Part shown: piece by piece, positions 39,799 through 48,810 of the stretch
Layout: every line of letters begins with the position of its first letter
How positions within the stretch are numbered: the stretch's first letter is position 1
Assembly: GCA_902633335.1 (NCBI GenBank)
Contig: CACPFY010000001.1
Span: forward strand, 1 to 64,000
Direction of reading: 5' to 3'
Origin: an uncultured Pelagibacteraceae bacterium
GTDB taxonomy: Bacteria; Pseudomonadota; Alphaproteobacteria; Pelagibacterales; Pelagibacteraceae
DNA length: 64,000 bases
Notes under the pieces: model-generated
What the model was told of the DNA's origin: nothing
The model's input: only the letters and a program-made list of their open reading frames with translations
Database searches by the model: none
Program-made: the position numbers and the translations under genes

Positions 39799-41168
39799 TT
39801 TGCTCCTATCATACAAATTCCTATAGGCTTAATAGTACCATATATGCCTGGGCAAAATTTTTTTAAAATTTTTGGATTACCAGTATATATAACACCTGTA
39901 TCTGAAGTAATTAAAGATAAATTATTTTCAATGGTATTATACCATGTTGGTCTTGAACTTAGATGGTAAGATAAATTACCTGCATACCATTCATCGCCAA
40001 CTACAATTGAAATATTATTAGTAAAATTTTTATCCCATCTTCTTTGAACCAATTCTGATATTTCTTTACCCGGGTAGTCAGTTCTTTTGAATTCATTTGA
40101 AAGAGATACAAATATATAACTTGTTGGAGACAAAATAAAAAATATAGAAAAGACAATAAAAAACTTTTTGAAATTATTTTTATTTATATATTCCCTACAA
40201 ATTTGAATTAAAAGAACGCCTAAAAATAAATAAAAAGGTGTCATCCACATAGTCCTTATTTTTGCTCCTGAAATAATTGAGGTTAAAAATATTAAAATTA
40301 CTGGAATAATATTTATGAATAATAAGAAATAATTATTTTTATTTAAGATATCAAATTTTATTTTTTTTATTTTTACTAATGTAAATAACATTATAAAGAT
40401 TGGAATTAATATCCCCACCTGTTTTATAAAAAATAAGAGAGGGTTGTAAAAATGGTTAATGAGGTTATCTTCCTCTATGCCTGTTCTATTAAAGGCGTAG
40501 GTAACAGTTGTAAAATTATTTTGAAATAACCAATGAATATGAGGTAACAAAAATAATATAAATATAATTCCAGGTATAAGTATTTTAATTTTAAAGTTTT
40601 TTTTCTTTATAATATTAAAAATAAAAATGATTTTAACTGCCAAAATCAAATAAACAAAAAGATATTTAGTCAGAAAACCTATAGACATAAAAATACCTAA
40701 TAATATTAAATCTGAAGTTTTTTCGTAATTTATTGACCTCCAAGAATAAAAAACTACGAGTGCCCAAAAAGGTAGTTGACAAACGTTTACGTTAAACTCG
40801 GGTGAGGTAAAATTGAAAAAAAATATGCCCTCTAATAATAAAACCGAACATAAAGAATATAATCTATTTTGAAAAATAAGATTTGAAAACTTCCATACGT
40901 AGATAAAAGCTACTATTATGCATAATTGACTTAAAAAATAATAAGCCCAATCTTGATTACCAAAGAAATTAAAAATCAACTCGGCCATAAATGCGCTTAC
41001 AGGGGGATGTTTTAAATATCCCCATGATAAATTGCTGCCCCAGGCTAAAGCTTCAATCGTATCAAGGGGTAAATTTACATTTGATATAGACGGAGTTATT
41101 GTCCAAACTATTAAATGTGACAGTAAAAATATATAAAATAAAGTTGTATAATTATTTTTAATCAACAT
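39795..41168 (-). CDS. PMT/ArnT-like (GT39/GT83) membrane glycosyltransferase
   Basis: This integral membrane protein of 457 residues has about ten to twelve helices. The first periplasmic loop carries LPLDTIEALAWGSNLSWGYL then KHPPVSAFM, the acidic motif and following HPP typical of PMT_2/ArnT enzymes that use lipid-linked sugars on the outer face of the inner membrane. It probably acts with the co-transcribed GT2 enzyme to decorate LPS or another envelope glycan. The acceptor is unknown. Confidence 0.8.
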   Translation of the reverse strand: MLIKNNYTTLFYIFLLSHLIVWTITPSISNVNLPLDTIEALAWGSNLSWGYLKHPPVSAFMAELIFNFFGNQDWAYYFLSQLCIIVAFIYVWKFSNLIFQNRLYSLCSVLLLEGIFFFNFTSPEFNVNVCQLPFWALVVFYSWRSINYEKTSDLILLGIFMSIGFLTKYLFVYLILAVKIIFIFNIIKKKNFKIKILIPGIIFILFLLPHIHWLFQNNFTTVTYAFNRTGIEEDNLINHFYNPLLFFIKQVGILIPIFIMLFTLVKIKKIKFDILNKNNYFLLFINIIPVILIFLTSIISGAKIRTMWMTPFYLFLGVLLIQICREYINKNNFKKFFIVFSIFFILSPTSYIFVSLSNEFKRTDYPGKEISELVQRRWDKNFTNNISIVVGDEWYAGNLSYHLSSRPTWYNTIENNLSLITSDTGVIYTGNPKILKKFCPGIYGTIKPIGICMIGAK

Positions 41169-41198
41169 AATTGTTAAATTAATACAATTTTAAACCTA

Positions 41199-41226
41199 TT
41201 GACACGCTTAAATTCAAATCTATACT
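41199..41226 (+). promoter_or_regulatory. Candidate sigma-70 promoter of dksA
   Basis: A perfect TTGACA (41199-41204) and a TATACT (41221-41226) are separated by 16 bases. The expected start point would leave only about nine bases before the dksA ATG at 41242, so the mRNA would be nearly leaderless; no Shine-Dalgarno sequence is visible. Confidence 0.6.
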
Positions 41227-41241
41227 CCCCCGAATTCACAA

Positions 41242-41664
41242 ATGGTAAAAAAAACTAGTAATAAAAAATACACTCCAAGTCAAAAGGAAAAATATATGTG
41301 TGCAAAGCACAAAAAATTCTTTTCTGATCAATTAGTCAAATGGAAAAAGGATATAATTAAAGCTAATAATCTTGGAAATCTATTAAACTCTTCGGACGAT
41401 AGTATGTCCTCCGCAGATATAGTCGATCAAGCGTCTTCGTATACAGATAAGTCTGTAGAAATGAAAGCTTTAAACCGAAGTAGAAAATTAATTGCAAAGA
41501 TAGATATGGCTCTAAGACGGATCAAAGAAGGAACTTATGGATTCTGTGAAGAGTCAGGAGAGCCTATAGGTTTAAAAAGATTGATGGCAAGACCGATTGC
41601 CACGTTAACTATCGAAGCTCAAGAGAAGCACGAGAGAGACGAAAAAATATTTGTTGATGATTAG
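41242..41664 (+). CDS. dksA: DksA/TraR-family RNA polymerase regulator
   Basis: DksA binds the secondary channel of RNA polymerase and, with ppGpp, adjusts rRNA and amino-acid gene expression. The coiled-coil region includes SSADIVDQASSYTDKSVEM, and the globular end shows GFCEESGEPIGLKRLMARP. Only one of the four zinc-finger Cys is present (CEESGEP, then LTIEAQEKHE in place of the second pair), as in other alphaproteobacterial DksA proteins. The 140 residues are normal. The stop overlaps the convergent gst gene by 4 bp. Confidence 0.92.
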   Translation: MVKKTSNKKYTPSQKEKYMCAKHKKFFSDQLVKWKKDIIKANNLGNLLNSSDDSMSSADIVDQASSYTDKSVEMKALNRSRKLIAKIDMALRRIKEGTYGFCEESGEPIGLKRLMARPIATLTIEAQEKHERDEKIFVDD

Positions 41665-42287
41665 ACTTTAGGTATTTCTTCACCTTTTTTAAGAAGATCG
41701 TAACCTTTTTTAACTTTGTCACGAGAAGAAACTTCATTGTACCATCTCAATAAATTTTTAAACTTTTTAAGACCAATATCATGCCACTCATGTCTCGCTA
41801 TCCAAGGAAAAGTAGCGATATCAGCAATGGTATATTCATCATAAGCTAAATATCTTGAATTTTTTAATCTCATATCTAACTCTAAGTAAATTCTTTCACA
41901 AATTTTAAAATATCTATCTTCTCCAAATTTACTTTTTCCAGGGTTGTAATGATGAAACTGATGATGTTGTCCTAACATTGGTCCAACATAAGCCATTTGA
42001 CCAATTAGCCATTGATTTATAATAGTTCTTTTATTTTGATCATAAAATTTTCCACTTTTTTCAGCCAGATAAATTAATATAGCTCCAGACTCAAACAGGC
42101 TAATATTTTTTTCATGATCAATTATAACTGGAATTTTTCTAAATGGACTTATTTTTTGAAAATCTGGTTTAAATTGCTCGTCTTTATTAATATTAATTTT
42201 TGTGATTTTATATTCATAACCAATCTCTTCAAGCATAATAGTTATTTTTTTACCATTAGGAGTATTTGAAGTTAAAACTTCAATCAT
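41661..42287 (-). CDS. Glutathione S-transferase-like protein
   Basis: The N-terminal thioredoxin-like domain (about 1-80) has the cis-Pro region SPFRKIPVII and ESGAILIYLAEKSGKF. The C-terminal helical domain has the conserved YTIADIATFPW. This is closest to the YfcG/YghU group of glutathione-disulfide reductases and GSTs. The 208 residues are normal. It overlaps the ferredoxin reductase gene by 4 bp, indicating joint expression and a probable redox role. Confidence 0.88.
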   Translation of the reverse strand: MIEVLTSNTPNGKKITIMLEEIGYEYKITKININKDEQFKPDFQKISPFRKIPVIIDHEKNISLFESGAILIYLAEKSGKFYDQNKRTIINQWLIGQMAYVGPMLGQHHQFHHYNPGKSKFGEDRYFKICERIYLELDMRLKNSRYLAYDEYTIADIATFPWIARHEWHDIGLKKFKNLLRWYNEVSSRDKVKKGYDLLKKGEEIPKV

Positions 42288-43299
42288 TTTTTTACGCCAA
42301 GTCTATCATGAATTTCTTTAGAGGAGGTGGTGAACTGAAATCTATATTTTTCGTTAGGTCGGGCTCTTTTAAAACATTCAACTGACGCCAAGGCAGCTTC
42401 ATGAAAACCTGAGAGTATTAATTTAAGTTTTCCAGGATAACTACAAATATCTCCAACCGCATATATACCCTGTTTGTTTGTTTGAAAGTTTTCAGTATTT
42501 ACCTGTATTGTTTTTTTGTTCATATTCAAACCCCATTCTGCTATCGGGCCAAGTTGCATGATCAAACCAAAAAAACCTAAGATTATATCTGTCTCAATTT
42601 TTTCAGTTTTTTCATCATCATTTTTTATTTTAATAAATTTTATTTCTTTTCCTTCATTAATAGAGTCTATTTGAAACGGTGTTTTAATTGTTATTTTTCC
42701 ATCTGCTTTTAATTTTTCTAATTCTTTTAAAGTATGAGGTGCACCTCTAAATTCATTCCTTCTATGAATTAACGTAACTTTTGAATATTTTGAGAATTCT
42801 AATGCCCAATCTAATGCGGAGTCTCCGCCACCAAATATAGAGATTTTTTTATTTTTAAATAAAGTTTTATCAGTTACTGAGTAAAAAACTGATTTACCTT
42901 CAAACTTTGTAAGCTCTTTTAAAGGCAATTTTCTTGGTTCAAATGATCCTACGCCGCCAGCTATAATTATGTTTGGGGTGGCAAAGGTTTTATTGTTACT
43001 TGTTTTTAAAATCCATAAACCTTTGTCTTCTTTTATTTCCTGAACTCTTTCATTTAAATGAATCTTGGGCTTAAAGGGTTTTATCTGTTCTAATAAATTA
43101 TCTGTTAAAGACTTACCGCTGCATTCAGGAACAGCTGGAATATCATAAATTGGTTTATCAGGATAAAGTTCTATGCATTGACCGCCAGCTTTATCAAGAT
43201 TATCAATTACTTCTGACTTCAATCCTTTTATACCAAGTTGATGAACTGAAAAAAGGCCTACGGGCCCAGCTCCTATTATAACAACATCTGTTTTAATCA

Positions 43300-43300
<1 letters not shown>
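42284..43300 (-). CDS. Ferredoxin-NADP reductase (thioredoxin-reductase-like type)
   Basis: This FAD enzyme has the FAD motif IIGAGPVGLFS (about 8-18) and the NADP motif FGGGDSALDWAL (about 155). The C-terminal region IYAVGDICSYPG is the second FAD motif. No CxxC redox pair is present, which separates it from thioredoxin reductase and fits the homodimeric YumC-type ferredoxin-NADP reductase. The 338 residues agree. It abuts the ferredoxin gene, its likely redox partner. Confidence 0.9.
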
Positions 43301-43686
<386 letters not shown>

Positions 43687-43697
43687 TTATGATCTAA

Positions 43698-44468
43698 TTA
43701 TCTAGATGCTAATCTTGTATTTTGCATCGCAGCTGCCCAAATCACAAGACCAAAAGCGATCTTATTAATAAAGTCAGCAAGGTTGTAAATAATGTTTAAT
43801 GCATTAGCATCAACACCACCAGTTAAATAACCGAATACATATCCTAATGGATATATAGCCCAACCGATTGTTACGATAATTCTCATAGCGCTAAACGCAG
43901 TTGACATAGCCTTGTTACCAGACTTAGCAGCCGCAGTTCCAGCTTCACCTGAGAATATTTCAAACAAGATGTAAATCCATCCAGCCATTCCTATTACGAA
44001 ACCTACAAATGGTTGTATGTAACCAGCTTCACCTAAGTATCCACCGATTAACATTACTAAAGAACCAATTAATAGTTTCCAGAATATAGAAGTTGGCACC
44101 TTTCTTACAGCTGCCAAGATTAGATAGAATTCTACCATTTGAAGTGGAACAGTAATTAACCAGTCAATATATCTGTATACTGTTGGTGTATCACCAGTTG
44201 TCACCCAAACGTCTCGCATATACATGTAATGGATAAACGCAACACCAGTAACTAATCCAGCTACTGAAATTGATGTTCTCCAAGATGCTGCTACCGTACC
44301 TCTTTCTGCGAAAAAGAATACTGTAGTTGCGATCATACCCATTGACACAAGCCAGAAAGATATTCCTACGAAATCTCCTGTCTCAAGCATAGGCGTCGCA
44401 GCGTTAGCTGAACCAGTAATACCTAAAAAGGCAACTGCCGCTAAAGCTATTAGACTTAATTTTCTCAT
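43698..44468 (-). CDS. Proteorhodopsin, blue-absorbing proton pump type
   Basis: This light-driven proton pump has seven helices and a retinal Schiff base. A signal peptide ends about residue 23. Key residues, by comparison with green proteorhodopsin numbering (+5 here): His80, proton acceptor Asp102, tuning residue Gln110 (blue type), proton donor Glu113, and retinal Lys236 in ADFINKIAFG. The motif YRYIDWLITVPLQMVEFY holds most of them. A GGGAGG ribosome-binding site sits 5 bases from the ATG, stronger than any neighbour's. It has its own promoter and terminator, with ferredoxin, reductase and GST genes downstream. Retinal synthesis genes are not in this window. Confidence 0.97.
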   Translation of the reverse strand: MRKLSLIALAAVAFLGITGSANAATPMLETGDFVGISFWLVSMGMIATTVFFFAERGTVAASWRTSISVAGLVTGVAFIHYMYMRDVWVTTGDTPTVYRYIDWLITVPLQMVEFYLILAAVRKVPTSIFWKLLIGSLVMLIGGYLGEAGYIQPFVGFVIGMAGWIYILFEIFSGEAGTAAAKSGNKAMSTAFSAMRIIVTIGWAIYPLGYVFGYLTGGVDANALNIIYNLADFINKIAFGLVIWAAAMQNTRLASR

Positions 44469-44496
44469 GAAAACCTCCCTCGTTAGTTAGTTTTCT

Positions 44497-44526
44497 ATTT
44501 TAGTTTATTAATAAACTATCTAGCAA
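44497..44526 (-). promoter_or_regulatory. Candidate proteorhodopsin promoter
   Basis: On the minus strand TTGCTA (44526-44521) and TAAAAT (44502-44497) are 18 bases apart, giving a leader of about 20 bases with the strong GGGAGG site. One palindrome fills the spacer and another abuts the -35 box, the usual geometry of a regulated promoter. Confidence 0.5.
44501..44518. repeat. Perfect 18-bp palindrome within the proteorhodopsin promoter
   Basis: TAGTTTATTAATAAACTA is its own reverse complement. It fills the spacer between the predicted -35 and -10 boxes and touches the -10 box, where a bound dimer would block polymerase. Confidence 0.7.
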
Positions 44527-44543
44527 ATGACTAATTAGTCATT
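44526..44543. repeat. Perfect 18-bp palindrome upstream of the proteorhodopsin promoter
   Basis: AATGACTAATTAGTCATT is its own reverse complement, and CTAG flanks it on both sides (44520 and 44545), extending the symmetry with one unpaired base. Its centre is 25 bp from the centre of the neighbouring palindrome. The sequence differs from the first, so two regulators or one A+T-tolerant regulator are possible. Confidence 0.7.
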
Positions 44544-44695
44544 ACTAGATTAGCTGGTCGGAACCATAATAAAAATCAGTGTTACAGTGAAGTCTTTTTT
44601 TTAAAAAAAAAGCCCATATTTATTGGTTTTTTTGGTTTTTTTTGGGGATATTTCTGTTTAGTATGGTTTAAACACATAATTTCATAGGAGACGAT

Positions 44696-46594
44696 TTGCA
44701 GGGCAAATATAAGGAAATATACGATTCTTCAATTAACCAGAAAGAGAGTTTTTGGAAAAATGTTGCTAAAGATATATTTTGGTACAAGAAACCATCAAAA
44801 ATTTTAAATTCATCAAACCCCCCTTTTTATAAATGGTATGAAGATGGAACTACTAACACTTGTTATAATGCAATAGATTTTCATATAGATAATGGTAGAG
44901 GGGAAAAGTTAGCTATTATTTACGATAGTCCAATTACAAACTCAAAAAAAACTTTCACTTACAATCAACTTAAAGAAAAAGTTTCTTTGTTCGCTGGAGC
45001 ACTGAAAAATCAAGGAATTAATAAAGGAGATCGTGTAATTATTTATATGCCGATGATACCAGAAGCTGTGATAGCAATGTTAGCTTGTGGAAGAATAGGC
45101 GCAGTTCATTCAGTTGTCTTTGGTGGTTTCGCCGCAAACGAATTAGCAAGCAGAATAGACGACTCTAAAGCAAAAATTATTGTTTCCGCCTCTTGCGGTT
45201 ATGAACCTGGACGAGTTGTTGAATATAAACCATTGCTTAACAAAGCTTTAGAACTTTCTAAGCACAAGCCGAATAAATGTATAATATTTCAAAGAGAGAA
45301 AAATAAAACAGTCTTAGACTCTAAAATTGATATTACATGGGATGATGCACTTAAAGGTGCAAAAAAAGAAGATTGTGTAGAAATGAATGCTAATGATTAT
45401 GCTTACATACTTTATACATCTGGGACTACTGGTCTACCAAAAGGTATTGTAAGAGATATAGGTGGACATATAGTGGCTCTTAAGTGGACCATGAAAAATA
45501 TTTACAACATTAATCAAGATGATGTTTGGTGGTCAGCAAGTGATATTGGATGGATAGTTGGTCATTCTTATATTGTATACGCCCCGTTATTTTACGGATG
45601 TACTACAATCCTGTTTGAAGGAAAACCAGTTGGAACTCCAGACGCTGGAGTTTTTTGGAGAGTAATATCTGAACATAAAGTAAAATCTTTATTTACAGCT
45701 CCAACTGCTATCAGAGCGATTAAGAAAGAGGATCCAGATGGTAAATTTTTCAAAAAATATGATTTAACTAATTTTGATACATTATTTTTGGCTGGAGAAA
45801 GAGCTGATCCTGATACTATTAAATGGTTTGAGAACTTATCAAATTCACCAGTAATAGATCATTGGTGGCAAACAGAAACTAGTTGGGCAATAACATCAAG
45901 TTGTACAGGCATAGAAAAATTTCCTGTAAAATATGGATCTGCTTTTAAACCTGTACCAGGATACGATCTAAAAGTTTTAAACTCTGAAGGAAAAGAAGTT
46001 GGGCCAGGAAAAATGGGAGACATCGTTGTGAAACTACCTCTGCCTCCTGGCACGTTTCCAACCTTATGGGGTGCAGATAAAAGATATAAAGAAAATTATA
46101 TGACAAATTATCCAGGTTATTATCAAACATACGATGCAGGACATATTGATGAAGATGGATATGTTTGGATTATGTCTAGAACTGATGACATCATTAACGT
46201 TGCTGGCCACAGGCTTTCAACTGGGGCAATTGAAGAAGTTCTTGCTGAACATAAATCTGTTGCTGAATGTGCAGTGCTTGGTATCGCTGATAAACTTAAA
46301 GGACAATTGCCAATTGGGCTTTTAGCGCTTAAAGCTGGAGTAAAACAAAAAAATGAGGAAATTATAAAAGAATGTGTCTCAATGGTTAGAGAAAAAGTTG
46401 GTCCTGTTGCAGCCTTTAAAATAGCTATTGTTGTAAAAAGATTACCAAAAACAAGATCAGGAAAAATATTAAGAGGCACTGTAAGAAAAATTGCAGATAA
46501 TGAACCTTATAAAATGCCCGCTACAATAGATGATCCTGCAATTCTTGATGAAATTAAAGAAGATTTAATTAAAAATAATATTTTAAAAACTTAA
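44696..46594 (+). CDS. prpE: Propionyl-CoA synthetase (acetyl-CoA synthetase family)
   Basis: This AMP-forming acyl-CoA synthetase activates propionate, probably also acetate. The ATP motif YTSGTTGLPKG and the catalytic Lys in LPKTRSGKILRG are present. The N-terminal FYKWYEDGTTNTCYNAID and the RDIGGHIVALKW and HWWQTETSWAITS segments follow PrpE more closely than Acs. The 632 residues are near E. coli PrpE. The start is a TTG preceded by AGGAG at a 5-base spacing. It is divergent from proteorhodopsin across 227 bp, and its 3' end overlaps the convergent dihydroorotase-like gene by 12 bp. Confidence 0.88.
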   Translation: MQGKYKEIYDSSINQKESFWKNVAKDIFWYKKPSKILNSSNPPFYKWYEDGTTNTCYNAIDFHIDNGRGEKLAIIYDSPITNSKKTFTYNQLKEKVSLFAGALKNQGINKGDRVIIYMPMIPEAVIAMLACGRIGAVHSVVFGGFAANELASRIDDSKAKIIVSASCGYEPGRVVEYKPLLNKALELSKHKPNKCIIFQREKNKTVLDSKIDITWDDALKGAKKEDCVEMNANDYAYILYTSGTTGLPKGIVRDIGGHIVALKWTMKNIYNINQDDVWWSASDIGWIVGHSYIVYAPLFYGCTTILFEGKPVGTPDAGVFWRVISEHKVKSLFTAPTAIRAIKKEDPDGKFFKKYDLTNFDTLFLAGERADPDTIKWFENLSNSPVIDHWWQTETSWAITSSCTGIEKFPVKYGSAFKPVPGYDLKVLNSEGKEVGPGKMGDIVVKLPLPPGTFPTLWGADKRYKENYMTNYPGYYQTYDAGHIDEDGYVWIMSRTDDIINVAGHRLSTGAIEEVLAEHKSVAECAVLGIADKLKGQLPIGLLALKAGVKQKNEEIIKECVSMVREKVGPVAAFKIAIVVKRLPKTRSGKILRGTVRKIADNEPYKMPATIDDPAILDEIKEDLIKNNILKT

Positions 46595-47896
46595 AGGTTT
46601 CCCCTTTGACTCAATTAGTATTTTGCCATCAGACATCACTAAAATACCGTTTATAATTGTTCCTACTGGAAAGCCTTTGACTTTATAATTATGAAATGGT
46701 GTCCAGCCACATTTACTAGCTATCATCTCATTTTTAATCGTCACTTCTTTATTCATATCAACTATAGTCAAATCGGCATCATAACCCTCTTTAATAAATC
46801 CTTTATTCTTGATTCCAAATATTCGACAAGGGTTTTCGCACATTAAACTAATGAGTTGATTTAAAGTAAGTTTTTTATTGTTAACATGATCAATCATAAC
46901 TGGAAAAATAGTTTGAACCCCAGGCATTCCTGAAGGAGAATTTGGATACTCTTTATCTTTATTCACTTTTAGATGAGGAGCGTGATCAGAGCCAAGCACA
47001 TCAACAATATTATTCTTTATAGCCATCCAAAGACGATCATAGTGCTCTTTACCACGCAATGGAGGATTCATTTGAGCATAAGTTCCTAATTTATCATAAC
47101 AATCTGGAGCATATAATGTTAAATGCTGCGGAGTGGTCTCAAAAGTAACATTTTTTTTATGCATTGCTAAAAAGTCTACTTCTTCTTTCGTTGTAACATG
47201 TAAAACATGAATTTTTTTATTATATCTCTCTGCAATTTTTACTACTCTACGTGTAGAAGACATTGCGCATTCAACGTTTCTCCACTCATGATGTGAATGA
47301 ACATCGCCTTTTCTAATAAATTTTTTTCTTAGTTTAATAATATCCTCATCTTCAGAATGAATAGAAACAACTCTGTCACTGCTCGATATTACTTTTTCAA
47401 TATCTGCTTCTTTATCTACTAATAAATTTCCAGTAGAAGAACCTGCAAATAATTTTACTCCACAACATCCTTCAACATTTTTTAATTGTGCGAGTTGATC
47501 AGTGTTTGTTGGAGTGGCTCCAAAGTAAAAAGCATAATTACTATGCATTCTATTTTTTGCTGCTTTAAGTTTTTTTTCAAATTCCACTAAATTTGCTGTT
47601 GGCGGATTAGTATTAGGCATTTCAAATAAAGATGTGACACCTCCCAATACAGCTGCTCTACTTCCACTTTCTAAGTCTTCGGCATCAGTTGAGCCAGGCT
47701 CTCTAAAATGAACCTGAGTATCTATAATACCAGGTAAAACGATCTTATTATCTGCATCGTAAACTTTGTGGTTATTTAGATCTGCTTTTCCAATAGATTT
47801 TATTTTTCCGTCAGATACAGTAATATCTGTTTTTACCAGTTTTCCTTCTATGTAGCAGTTTCCATTTTTAATGATGAGACTATTATTATCAGACAT
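46583..47896 (-). CDS. Dihydroorotase-like amidohydrolase
   Basis: This is a cyclic-amidohydrolase member (dihydroorotase, hydantoinase, allantoinase group). The barrel motif FREPGSTDAEDLESGSRAAV and the late metal motif GSDHAPH are clear, as is the carbamylated-Lys region GVKLFAGSSTG. The usual first metal motif D-x-H-x-H reads DTQVHFREPG here, with Gln for the first His. From memory this substitution recurs in an alphaproteobacterial subgroup annotated as dihydroorotase, so activity may differ from classical PyrC. The 437 residues fit the type I PyrC size. It is isolated from other pyr genes. Confidence 0.8.
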   Translation of the reverse strand: MSDNNSLIIKNGNCYIEGKLVKTDITVSDGKIKSIGKADLNNHKVYDADNKIVLPGIIDTQVHFREPGSTDAEDLESGSRAAVLGGVTSLFEMPNTNPPTANLVEFEKKLKAAKNRMHSNYAFYFGATPTNTDQLAQLKNVEGCCGVKLFAGSSTGNLLVDKEADIEKVISSSDRVVSIHSEDEDIIKLRKKFIRKGDVHSHHEWRNVECAMSSTRRVVKIAERYNKKIHVLHVTTKEEVDFLAMHKKNVTFETTPQHLTLYAPDCYDKLGTYAQMNPPLRGKEHYDRLWMAIKNNIVDVLGSDHAPHLKVNKDKEYPNSPSGMPGVQTIFPVMIDHVNNKKLTLNQLISLMCENPCRIFGIKNKGFIKEGYDADLTIVDMNKEVTIKNEMIASKCGWTPFHNYKVKGFPVGTIINGILVMSDGKILIESKGKPLSF

Positions 47897-47934
47897 AAAT
47901 TTTATGTATACTATACAATAATTAAAAAATTTAA

Positions 47935-48810
47935 ATGAAAAAAAATTTAATAAACATTCTTAAAGACAGGGGAATAATTTTAGTTTCAGGAAAAGATTCT
48001 AAAGAATTTCTTCAAAATATTGTAACCAACGATATAAATAGTGTAAAAGAGACTAACAGTATCTTTTCTGGCATTTTTACCCCGCAAGGAAAGTATTTAT
48101 ATGAATTTTTTATTTTAAAGTCAGATGATGGTTATTTATTAGATTGCCCAGATGAATTTACAGAGGAAATAATAACTTTTTTAAATAAATATAAATTAAA
48201 TTCAGAAATTCTAATTAAAAATATTTCAGATAAATTCGTAGTTGGTATAATTTCTAATGAAAAGTTTGAAGAAATAAAAAAAAATGAAAATAAATTTACC
48301 CAGACAATTATTTATAGATTGAGTCCGATTTTTCAGGATCCAAGATCAACGAGGTTGGGAACAAGAGTAATATCAAATTTAGAGAAATTATACTTAACTA
48401 TTAAAAAATTATCTTTAAATATTCAAGGAAATAACGATTATTTTACCAACGCTCATGAGGCAGGCGTACCAATTAAAAAATTAAAAAATTTACAGAATAA
48501 TTTATTTGGACTTGAGGCAAACTTTGAGGAATTTAAAGCAATTGATTTTAAAAAAGGTTGCTACATAGGACAGGAAAATACTGCGCGAATGAAATTAAAA
48601 AATAAATTAAGAAAAAAATTATTTGCTTTAAATTCCGACTCAAGTTTAAAAGTTGGAAGTGAAATTACCCTCGAAAATAATATAATAGGTAGACTTTTAA
48701 TTAACAATCCCTATCCTTTTGGATTATTAGATACAACTAAGATAGATTTTACAAAAATAAAAAACAAAGAAGTTTTAGTTGGCCAACATAAAGCAAAAAT
48801 AGTCTTATGA
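47935..48810 (+). CDS. ygfZ: YgfZ/GcvT-domain folate-binding protein
   Basis: YgfZ-like proteins use a tetrahydrofolate-binding GcvT fold in iron-sulfur cluster assembly or repair. The diagnostic motif KKGCYIGQENTARM with its conserved Cys is at about residue 210. The N-terminus ILVSGKDSKEFLQNIVTNDI is also typical. The 291 residues are normal. It overlaps the racemase gene by 4 bp. Confidence 0.88.
   Translation: MKKNLINILKDRGIILVSGKDSKEFLQNIVTNDINSVKETNSIFSGIFTPQGKYLYEFFILKSDDGYLLDCPDEFTEEIITFLNKYKLNSEILIKNISDKFVVGIISNEKFEEIKKNENKFTQTIIYRLSPIFQDPRSTRLGTRVISNLEKLYLTIKKLSLNIQGNNDYFTNAHEAGVPIKKLKNLQNNLFGLEANFEEFKAIDFKKGCYIGQENTARMKLKNKLRKKLFALNSDSSLKVGSEITLENNIIGRLLINNPYPFGLLDTTKIDFTKIKNKEVLVGQHKAKIVL

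Noticed and set aside
44594-44645. Long T/A tracts near prpE (T8A9 followed by T-rich runs) as a terminator or phase-variable tract
   Set aside because: There is no G+C stem, they lie between divergent starts, and such tracts are common in this A+T-rich sequence; they may only add DNA curvature.
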